A stretch of DNA of 7,928 bases from an uncultured Riemerella sp. (GTDB lineage Bacteria; Bacteroidota; Bacteroidia; Flavobacteriales; Weeksellaceae): NCBI GenBank assembly GCA_938037185.1, contig CALHQK010000027.1:1-7928 (forward strand). Reading direction: 5' to 3'. The position numbers were made by a program, and so were the translations under genes. The notes beneath the pieces are model-generated. The model did no database searches, was not told the origin of the DNA, and saw only the letters and a list, made by a program, of their open reading frames with translations. Numbering within the stretch: the first letter of the stretch is position 1; every line of letters begins with the position of its first letter. Shown one piece after another: positions 1 through 4,965 of this stretch.

Positions 1-431
1 CCAGATTTTTTCATCAAGAAATCCACCATATAGATTAGCGATGAATTTTGGCGTTCCAAATAACTTGGCAGCAGTCCTAAAAACACGAAGTCTTCTGGCT
101 TCCCGATGAACTGCTCAAAACTTTTGTAAATGCTCTCTTCATACAAGCCAAAATCTGCAATCCAATGTTTAGAAAGCGTCTGAATATTAGTCGTCCCAGA
201 TGACTGGAAATAGTTTTCCTTATCTTTATTTTTATCTAAAATAGTGTGGTTTTTGAACATTTCTATCGGAAGAAAAGGAATCTCAGAAATCTGAGTGATT
301 TGGTCTGGACTGATATTTAAGAAATCAACAAATTTTCTATAAACCTCCACATTTTCATACTGATAGCGAAAAGTTTCCAGACATTTTTCCCTAAAATCCT
401 GCTCCGTTTTTATATCAAAAATTCCTTTCAT
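1..431 (-). CDS. LuxE-family acyl transferase / acyl-protein synthetase, N-terminal part (runs off left edge)
   Basis: The minus frame opens with ATG at 431 and stays open to base 1, giving 143 codons of an incomplete protein. The visible N-terminus has an IPFLPIEMFKNH block (residues 51-62) and an FQSSGTT block (75-81). Together these resemble the start of the LuxE / acyl-protein synthetase family, whose Ser/Thr/Gly-rich loop is like that of AMP-binding adenylating enzymes. Bacteroidetes homologues are usually about 320 aa and annotated only as 'acyl transferase', so roughly half is missing here. By family, it would activate or transfer an acyl group; the substrate cannot be told. It begins 8 bp after the lpxH stop and is probably the last visible gene of the queD-led operon. 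Its position beside lpxH might hint at envelope lipid or secondary lipid metabolism, but that is only inference. I translated this region by hand; the family call is moderately sure. Confidence 0.75.
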   Translation of the reverse strand, partial: MKGIFDIKTEQDFREKCLETFRYQYENVEVYRKFVDFLNISPDQITQISEIPFLPIEMFKNHTILDKNKDKENYFQSSGTTNIQTLSKHWIADFGLYEESIYKSFEQFIGKPEDFVFLGLLPSYLERQNSSLIYMVDFLMKKS

Positions 432-439
432 TTGTCCAT

Positions 440-1207
440 TTATTTATATTCCAGCAAATCAAATTTCTGCCCATCAAAAACACCATAAGTGAAATAAGAA
501 ATCCAGTCGCCAAGGTTGATGTAGAGCGAACCTGTTTTATCCAAATCCAAAACCATCGGCAGGTGGCGATGCCCAAAAACAAAATAATCTATCTTTTCTG
601 TTTTCAGTTTTTCTTTTGCGTAAAGAATCAAAAATTCCTTGTCTTCGCCCAAAAACTGCTTGTCTTCCTCTCCTGAAATCAGTTTGTTTTTCGTAGAAAG
701 ATATATCGCCAGCCTCATCGCGATATCTGGGTGAAGCCACTTGAAAAGCCAGAGAGACACAGGATTGGTAAAAACTTTTTTCATTCTCTTGTATCCCTTA
801 TCCCCTGGGCCTAAACCATCACCATGAGCGAGGAGAAATTTTTTCCCATCAATCTCAAAATATTGTTTCTCAAAAAAAACAGGAATGCCCAGCTCTTTTT
901 GGAAATAATCTTTCATCCATAAATCATGGTTTCCCACGAAAAAATAAATGTCTATTCCACTGTCTTTCAGTTCAGCAATTTTTCCTAAAACACGCACAAA
1001 ACCTTTCGGAACTACATAGTCCCACTCATGCCAAAAATCAAATAAATCTCCCATCAGGAACAGCACCTGACAGTCATGCTTTATCTCATCCAGCCACTGC
1101 ACAAAACGCTCCTCACGAGGCTTGCTCTCGGCAGGCGTAGGCGCCCCGAAATGCTGGTCAGACGCGAAATAAATTTTCTTATAATTTTCTAAATTTATCT
1201 TTAGCAT
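440..1207 (-). CDS. lpxH: UDP-2,3-diacylglucosamine diphosphatase (LpxH-type metallophosphoesterase)
   Basis: 255 aa, close to the usual 240-250 aa of LpxH. The enzyme hydrolyses UDP-2,3-diacylglucosamine to lipid X and UMP at the inner face of the cytoplasmic membrane, a step of lipid A synthesis. All calcineurin-like metal-binding blocks are present in order: SDQH (16-19; D17, H19), GDLFDFW (53-59; D54), GNHD (92-95; N93), HGD (128-130; H128) and GHRH (212-215; H213, H215). The GDLFDFW form and a helical insert between HGD and GHRH (about 135-205, with aromatic and basic residues) fit LpxH rather than generic phosphoesterases. There is no signal peptide, as expected for a peripheral cytoplasmic enzyme. 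The ATG at 1207 lies 15 bp after the stop of the small upstream gene, and the next gene starts 8 bp after its own stop, so it is internal to an operon. The related LpxH2 group cannot be formally excluded. Confidence 0.88.
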   Translation of the reverse strand: MLKINLENYKKIYFASDQHFGAPTPAESKPREERFVQWLDEIKHDCQVLFLMGDLFDFWHEWDYVVPKGFVRVLGKIAELKDSGIDIYFFVGNHDLWMKDYFQKELGIPVFFEKQYFEIDGKKFLLAHGDGLGPGDKGYKRMKKVFTNPVSLWLFKWLHPDIAMRLAIYLSTKNKLISGEEDKQFLGEDKEFLILYAKEKLKTEKIDYFVFGHRHLPMVLDLDKTGSLYINLGDWISYFTYGVFDGQKFDLLEYK

Positions 1208-1222
1208 GATGTGTTTTCTTTT

Positions 1223-1537
1223 CTATTCTAAAAACTCAAATTCATGGAACAGCCCTGCTCCAAATCTTCCATCAGCATTCTTATAACCTACAATAACTCC
1301 TTGTACACATTCCTCTATCTGTATAACTACTACATATTCAGAACCTTCATCACTATGCAATTTAGCAAGTTTGGGTAGTTCCATGTCATATGCTTTATGA
1401 AATTCTACATCAGTATTTTCAATCACAAAAACTGCATTTTCATTTCTCACATCCTCTTCTTCGGCTATTCTACCCGTAACACATGGAGTGGCTTTCCAAT
1501 CTGGGAAAAGTTTTTCAGCTTCTTGTTTTGTATTCAT
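1223..1537 (-). CDS. Small acidic hypothetical protein, unknown function
   Basis: 104 aa; I do not recognise the family. The protein is strongly acidic (about 22 Asp/Glu against about 10 Lys/Arg), with no signal peptide and no membrane segment, so probably cytoplasmic. It holds two cysteines (residue 19 and one in an EECVQG segment), not spaced as an obvious metal site. The C-terminal half alternates hydrophobic and polar residues (YVVVIQIEE, GVIVGY), suggesting beta strands, and the end is rich in Glu/Phe. The ATG at 1537 is preceded by an A-rich stretch and lies 9 bp after the queD stop; the next gene follows after 15 bp. This tight spacing supports real expression as part of the operon. 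Small acidic proteins of this kind include immunity proteins and protein-binding inhibitors, but nothing here proves either role. It is a real gene with fair confidence; its function is unknown. Confidence 0.7.
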   Translation of the reverse strand: MNTKQEAEKLFPDWKATPCVTGRIAEEEDVRNENAVFVIENTDVEFHKAYDMELPKLAKLHSDEGSEYVVVIQIEECVQGVIVGYKNADGRFGAGLFHEFEFLE

Positions 1538-1546
1538 TTTGTTTAA

Positions 1547-1993
1547 TTATTCATTATCCTCCGCAAACCATTCTCCGTAGGAATTTTCGGTTTCGTGGAG
1601 TTTTAGATATACGAGCTGCACTTGGCTCGGCAGTCTTTTTTTGATTTTATCAGCAATTTCGTAGAGCATATTTTCGCAAGTGGGCTGATAATCGCAGTAA
1701 ATAACTTTATGCCCTTTCTGCTCTAGTTCTTTCCCTAAATCCTTATGAGGCGACAGCGCATTTACCATCAGTCCGTGGTCCCATTCATCCACGATTTCTT
1801 CTTTCACGATGGCTTTGAGGTCGCCAAAGTCAAGCACCATTCCGTTCTTTTCGTTGTTGATATCATCTATCGGTTTTCCCTTTATGGTCACAAAAAGTTT
1901 GTAAGAATGCCCGTGTATATTCTTGCATTTTCCATCATATCCGTAGAGAATATGAGCTGTCTCAAAAGTAAAAATTTTAGTTACCCTAATCAT
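1547..1993 (-). CDS. queD: 6-carboxy-5,6,7,8-tetrahydropterin synthase (QueD / PTPS family)
   Basis: 148 aa, within the normal length for the family. QueD converts 7,8-dihydroneopterin triphosphate to 6-carboxytetrahydropterin, the first committed step towards preQ0/preQ1 and the tRNA base queuosine; it acts in the cytoplasm. The zinc ligands are seen as H14 (ETAH) and H27/H29 (IHGH). The catalytic Cys is C23 in the CxxxHGH arrangement typical of QueD. Further conserved pieces are the VLDFGDLK block (53-60), DHG (72-74; D72, H73), PTCEN (104-108) and HETENS (133-138; E134). The start at 1993 is chosen because the conserved core begins within ten residues of it and the next Met is residue 52, far inside the fold. 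It is the first gene of the leftward operon, diverging from mreB. A mammalian-type 6-pyruvoyl-tetrahydropterin synthase is less likely given the Cys placement and bacterial context. Confidence 0.92.
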   Translation of the reverse strand: MIRVTKIFTFETAHILYGYDGKCKNIHGHSYKLFVTIKGKPIDDINNEKNGMVLDFGDLKAIVKEEIVDEWDHGLMVNALSPHKDLGKELEQKGHKVIYCDYQPTCENMLYEIADKIKKRLPSQVQLVYLKLHETENSYGEWFAEDNE

Positions 1994-1997
1994 AGGG

Positions 1998-2028
1998 CAA
2001 AGATAGTGATTTTTAATGTTATGGGAAA
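1998..2028 (-). promoter_or_regulatory. Candidate promoter of the queD operon (Bacteroidetes type)
   Basis: Read on the minus strand, TTTC (2028-2025) is followed after 19 bases by TATCTTTG (2005-1998). This matches the Bacteroidetes housekeeping pattern TTTG-N19-TAnnTTTG, with one mismatch in the upstream box and a full match in the downstream box. Only four bases separate the downstream box from the queD ATG, so transcription would start at or within a few bases of the start codon. No ribosome-binding site can fit. The assignment rests on pattern matching only. Confidence 0.55.
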
Positions 2029-2169
2029 TTCCGCGCTGCCTGTCTTTTTGGTCTGGCTTTGCGGGGGAGGTATGTTTTTATCTGGGGTAAAGGATAAATT
2101 AGATGGTTGAATTTAATTTTATTCAAAGAAAAACAATATTCATTGTGAAGTTTTCAATAAAACACCTTG

Positions 2170-2182
2170 TGTATTGAATACA
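2170..2182. repeat. Palindrome with TATTGAAT core, left copy
   Basis: TGTATTGAATACA is a perfect 13-base palindrome around a central G (2176). It sits at the left border of the CTTG/CAAG tract and shares its TATTGAAT core with the palindrome at 2341-2359. It could be an operator half of a paired site or simply part of the repeat family. Confidence 0.5.
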
Positions 2183-2340
2183 ACATCTGTATCTGTGGTA
2201 AGTCTTGCAATAGATGTTGCATTCAAAAGTACATCTTGTGCAAGTCTTGCAAGACATCTTGTAAGAGCTGCAAGACATCGTGCAAAGAATTTCCTATCTT
2301 GTGCAGAGTTTCCCCTTGATGGTTTTTCAAAAAAAACATG

Positions 2341-2359
2341 TCTTGTATTGAATGCAAGA
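2341..2359. repeat. Palindrome with TATTGAAT core, right copy
   Basis: TCTTG (2341-2345) pairs with CAAGA (2355-2359), and ATT (2347-2349) pairs with AAT (2351-2353) around a central G. This makes a 19-base near-perfect dyad with one T/G mismatch pair. Its TTGAATGCAA half (2348-2357) is the exact reverse complement of TTGCATTCAA at 2217-2226, so the tract also contains a 10-bp inverted repeat with a 121-base interior. Confidence 0.5.
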
Positions 2360-2419
2360 TGTGTTGTAAATCTTCTCCTTGGGAAAAATTTAACAAATAA
2401 TGTGATTTTTTAAATAAAA

Positions 2420-2427
2420 TACATTTG
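2420..2427 (+). promoter_or_regulatory. Promoter-like box TACATTTG upstream of mreB (distal)
   Basis: TACATTTG fits the Bacteroidetes downstream promoter box TAnnTTTG exactly, but I see no matching TTTG-type box about 19 bases upstream. It lies about 150 bp before the mreB start codon. It shares ATTTGTCAA with the proximal box (2423-2431 and 2546-2554). Weak candidate. Confidence 0.25.
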
Positions 2428-2542
2428 TCAAGTTTTCCCTAATGAAGTTTTGTTCTTCCCTCAGCTCAGATGGAATAAAAAAGATTATAGAAATTTTTGT
2501 TAAAAAATAGATAATTATGTGCATTAGACCAATCTAAATTTA

Positions 2543-2550
2543 TATATTTG
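2543..2550 (+). promoter_or_regulatory. Candidate mreB promoter box TATATTTG (proximal)
   Basis: TATATTTG matches TAnnTTTG and would place the transcript start around 2555, leaving a short A-rich leader of about 20 bases before the mreB ATG at 2575. The upstream box is weak (only TATG/TGTG near 2516-2521). This is the best placed candidate for driving the mreB-rodA operon. Confidence 0.4.
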
Positions 2551-2574
2551 TCAAATTAAAATTAGCAAGAAAAG

Positions 2575-3600
2575 ATGGGACTGTTTAATGTATTTACACA
2601 AGAAATCGCAATAGACTTAGGGACTGCCAATACCCTGATAATCCATAATAACAAAATAGTAGTAGACCAGCCGTCTATAGTGGCTATAGAGCGTTCTACG
2701 GACAAAGTAATCGCCGTAGGGGACAAGGCAAAACACATGCAGGGGAAGACGCATGAGGACATAAAAACCGTGCGCCCTCTGAAAGATGGGGTGATTGCCG
2801 ACTTCCAAGCATCGGAACATATGATAAAGGAGTTTATAAAGCAGATTCCTGGGATTAAAGGCAAGGTTTTCCAGCCTGCGCTGAGAATTGTAGTCTGCAT
2901 TCCGTCTGGCATCACAGAAGTGGAGCGTAGAGCGGTGAAGGACTCTTTGCAGAAGGTTCACGCCAAAGAAGTGAGACTTATCTACGAGCCTATGGCAGCT
3001 GCAATAGGTGTGGGGATAGATGTCCAAAAGCCAGAAGGAAATATGATTATTGATATAGGCGGGGGAACTACAGAGATTGCTGTGATTGCACTTGGCGGGA
3101 TTGTCTGCGATAAATCGGTAAAGATTGCAGGAGACCAATTTACAGATGATATAGCGTATTATTTGAGAACTCATCATAATCTTTATGTAGGTGATAAAAC
3201 CGCAGAAAGAATAAAAATAGAAGTAGGTTCTGCCATAGAAGAACTGGATATAGAAGTAGATGATGTTCCTGTGCAAGGGCGAGATTTGATTACAGGAAAA
3301 CCAAAGGAAGTAATGATTGGTTATAAAGAAATCGCTCATGCTCTTAATAACTCTATTTCCAGAATAGAAGATTCTGTAATGGAAACTCTTTCTATGACTC
3401 CACCAGAACTGGCAGCGGATATCTATAAAACGGGAATCTATCTTGCAGGTGGTGGTGCCATGCTCAGAGGTCTGAGTGACAGGATTCATAAAAAAACAGG
3501 ACTTCCTGTATTCGTGGCAGAAGACCCTCTAAGAGCGGTAGTAAGAGGAACAGGAATAGCACTGAAAAATATAGATAAATTTAATTTCTTGATTAGATAA
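2575..3600 (+). CDS. mreB: Rod shape-determining protein MreB (actin-like)
   Basis: 341 aa, the normal length for MreB. It forms ATP-dependent double filaments under the inner membrane that orient the elongation machinery along the cell. The actin-fold nucleotide-binding motifs are all visible: phosphate-1 DLGTANT (14-20), phosphate-2 DIGGGTTEIAV (160-170) and the adenosine motif LAGGGAMLRGL (290-300). E138 lies in the conserved YEPMAAAIG segment next to the nucleotide. The N-terminus MGLFNVF is a short amphipathic stretch of the kind MreB uses to bind membrane, which supports the ATG at 2575; an A-rich AAGAAAAG precedes it. It is the first gene of the elongation operon, with mreC starting 14 bp after its stop. 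Nothing is truncated or unusual. DnaK-type relatives are ruled out by length and by the closely MreB-like motifs. Confidence 0.97.
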   Translation: MGLFNVFTQEIAIDLGTANTLIIHNNKIVVDQPSIVAIERSTDKVIAVGDKAKHMQGKTHEDIKTVRPLKDGVIADFQASEHMIKEFIKQIPGIKGKVFQPALRIVVCIPSGITEVERRAVKDSLQKVHAKEVRLIYEPMAAAIGVGIDVQKPEGNMIIDIGGGTTEIAVIALGGIVCDKSVKIAGDQFTDDIAYYLRTHHNLYVGDKTAERIKIEVGSAIEELDIEVDDVPVQGRDLITGKPKEVMIGYKEIAHALNNSISRIEDSVMETLSMTPPELAADIYKTGIYLAGGGAMLRGLSDRIHKKTGLPVFVAEDPLRAVVRGTGIALKNIDKFNFLIR

Positions 3601-3614
3601 ATCCCGAACGCAGA

Positions 3615-4466
3615 ATGTCTTTCTTGTTAAGATTTCTTTCAAAGAATGGTTTTGTAACTTTTTTTGTCTTTTTGGAACTCATTGCAGTGGTTCTTGTTTT
3701 TACAAAGAACTCTATGCAGCATTCTTTTATTGCGGCACAGACTTCGGCGTTTAATTCTTGGGTTTCAGGATACATAGATGAAGGGACAAATTATCTAAAA
3801 CTAAAACAAGTAAATGAAGACCTAGTTACACAAAATAAAAAACTGATGGAACAGCTCTATGGAACAGATTCTATGGCTGTTGCTAAGGTTTCAGTAGTGA
3901 AAGACACACTTAATGCAGGGCAGGTTTATACAATTATAGATGCAGAAATAGTTCAGAACAGCATTAATAGAAATAATAATTATTTCACCATCAACCGAGG
4001 AAGAAAACAAGGAGTAGAACCCAAAATGGGCGTGATTGCACCTCAGGGAATTGCAGGAATTGTTATTAATACAACGGACAATTATGCCTTGGTACAATCT
4101 GTATTAAGCACAAATAATATTAAAGTAAATGCTGCGCTTAAAAAGTCCGAATATTTTGGAACTCTCTCTTGGGAAGGCGGAGATGCAAGAGTGATGAAAC
4201 TGTCTGATATTCCAAAATATGTTCCTATAAAAGTAGGCGATACAGTAGTTACAGACGGAAAATCTTCTATTTTCCCAAAAGGCGTGATGATAGGGCGTGT
4301 GGCAGGCTATGAAGTAGATACCAAAACAGGCTATTGGGATATATCTGTAGAACTGAGCCAGAAAATGGGGCAGCTGCAAAAGGTCTTCATCGTTAAAAAC
4401 TTGAAGAAAATAGAATTGGAGGAAATACAAGAGGTTTTAGAAACAGCAGAAAAAGAAAATGATTAG
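3615..4466 (+). CDS. mreC: Rod shape-determining protein MreC
   Basis: 283 aa, typical of the family. MreC is a bitopic inner-membrane protein whose periplasmic part binds and activates PBP2 and couples the cytoplasmic MreB filament to wall synthesis. One membrane segment is visible at about 13-29 after a short basic N-terminus. A coiled-coil-like stretch follows (about 53-83, rich in Lys, Leu, Asn and Gln), then the beta-rich periplasmic domain from about 100 to 265. That domain includes the conserved-type segments NRGRKQGVEPKMGV and VGDTVVTDGKSSIFPKGVMIG. The acidic tail (about 266-283) is Glu-rich. The ATG at 3615 is 14 bp after the mreB stop. The gene's last 8 bases overlap mreD, suggesting coupled translation. 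No anomaly is seen. Confidence 0.93.
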   Translation: MSFLLRFLSKNGFVTFFVFLELIAVVLVFTKNSMQHSFIAAQTSAFNSWVSGYIDEGTNYLKLKQVNEDLVTQNKKLMEQLYGTDSMAVAKVSVVKDTLNAGQVYTIIDAEIVQNSINRNNNYFTINRGRKQGVEPKMGVIAPQGIAGIVINTTDNYALVQSVLSTNNIKVNAALKKSEYFGTLSWEGGDARVMKLSDIPKYVPIKVGDTVVTDGKSSIFPKGVMIGRVAGYEVDTKTGYWDISVELSQKMGQLQKVFIVKNLKKIELEEIQEVLETAEKEND

Positions 4467-4965
4467 CAGGAATATAATAACAGATATTTTATTCATTGTA
4501 ATACTGGTGGTGTTACAAATTTTTTTATTGAATAGAATTGTCCTCTTTGGAAAATACAGCCCAGTGATATTTCCTGTGTATGTGATGTTTTATCCTTTTT
4601 ATCGGAACAAGTTTCAATTCTTGGGAATGAGTTTCCTGCTGGGGTTAGGGATAGATATGTTTTTAGGAACATGGGGCATCAATGCTTTTGCGACTACTTT
4701 TATAGCATTTATACGAACTTTGCTTTTTCGGACTTCTACTGAGTCTGAACTGGATGTTTTCTCGTTTCAGTCGTTGCAATGGTATCAGTTTTTGGGATTT
4801 ATTTTCCTTAATCTGCTGATACATCAATTCTTGGCTCAGAGCATAGAGTATTTCAAATTCAGTCGTATTTTGGATATGCTTTTGAATGTGCTGATTACCA
4901 CGGCTATATCTTTTGTGTTTATTTTATTTTATGTTTTAATGTTTAAGATTAAACAGAAAGTTTGA
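4459..4965 (+). CDS. mreD: Rod shape-determining protein MreD
   Basis: 168 aa, normal for MreD, a small polytopic inner-membrane component of the elongasome that works with MreC. It is highly hydrophobic, with about five or six predicted membrane segments (roughly 7-29, 34-48, 54-69, 74-90, 107-125 and 138-163). The segment GLGIDMFLGTWGIN (62-75) matches the conserved loop-helix of the family. The ATG at 4459 lies inside the end of mreC (8-bp overlap), and its TGA overlaps the TTG start of mrdA by 4 bp. This points to tight translational coupling. The call rests on membrane topology, the conserved segment and position between mreC and mrdA; the sequence itself is poorly conserved across phyla. 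Confidence 0.9.
   Translation: MISRNIITDILFIVILVVLQIFLLNRIVLFGKYSPVIFPVYVMFYPFYRNKFQFLGMSFLLGLGIDMFLGTWGINAFATTFIAFIRTLLFRTSTESELDVFSFQSLQWYQFLGFIFLNLLIHQFLAQSIEYFKFSRILDMLLNVLITTAISFVFILFYVLMFKIKQKV

Larger units (their letters stand above)
2166..2362. repeat. Degenerate short-repeat tract of CTTG/CAAG dyads
   Basis: The tract is made of imperfect copies of ACATCTTG-type units. Units starting at 2231 (23 bp), 2254 (21 bp) and 2275 (21 bp) lie head to tail, with a partial copy from about 2296. A direct repeat of TGCAAGACATC appears at 2248-2258 and 2269-2279. Within the units, CTTG...CAAG dyads occur at 2235, 2246, 2258, 2268 (CTGCAAG) and 2279 (CGTGCAAAG), 10-12 bp apart, with outlying copies at 2204 and 2298. 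One dyad extends to a perfect 12-bp palindrome, GTCTTGCAAGAC, at 2244-2255. Copies are too diverged and units too short for a CRISPR. The tract may be a protein-binding array or a decayed minisatellite. Confidence 0.6.
1994..2574. other. 581-bp divergent intergenic region between queD and mreB
   Basis: No open frame here looks like a gene, and I see no tRNA, rRNA or transposase remnant. The queD side (1994-2110) carries the candidate queD promoter and then a short G-rich patch around 2060-2095. From 2107 to 2146 there are two small AT-rich inverted repeats: TTGAAT at 2107-2112 with ATTCAA at 2121-2126, and ACAAT at 2133-2137 with ATTGT at 2142-2146. The middle (about 2166-2362) is the degenerate CTTG/CAAG repeat tract described separately. 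The last 210 bases are very AT-rich and hold two promoter-like boxes facing mreB. The region must contain the regulatory signals for both operons. Confidence 0.7.

Noticed and set aside
1994..2100. preQ1 riboswitch in front of queD
   Set aside because: The likely promoter abuts the start codon, leaving no leader, and I saw no convincing aptamer-like hairpin with an A-rich tail on the minus strand.
1745..2110. Plus-strand frame of 121 codons opposite queD
   Set aside because: It overlaps the well-supported queD on the other strand, and its product resembles no known protein.
2107..2146. Intrinsic terminator from the small inverted repeats
   Set aside because: The stems are only 5-6 bp and AT-rich, with no following T-run, and no gene ends here on either strand since both operons diverge from this region.
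2204..2310. CRISPR array
   Set aside because: The units are 21-23 bp head to tail with no unique spacers, the copies are diverged, and no cas gene is present.
2174..2413. Open plus-strand frame of 79 codons with a TTG start across the repeat tract
   Set aside because: It is open mainly because the tract is made of units near a multiple of three. The translation simply mirrors the DNA repeats (repeated Leu-Ala-Arg-His-type pieces), has no family likeness and lacks a ribosome-binding site.
2617..3489. Long minus-strand open frame (290 codons) opposite mreB
   Set aside because: It lies wholly inside mreB. Its translation is rich in Tyr, His, Cys and Phe in the manner of an antisense shadow, and mreB itself has every expected motif.
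4104..4430. Minus-strand frame opposite mreC as a possible antisense gene
   Set aside because: It is a shadow of mreC with low-complexity aromatic-rich translation and no promoter-like context.
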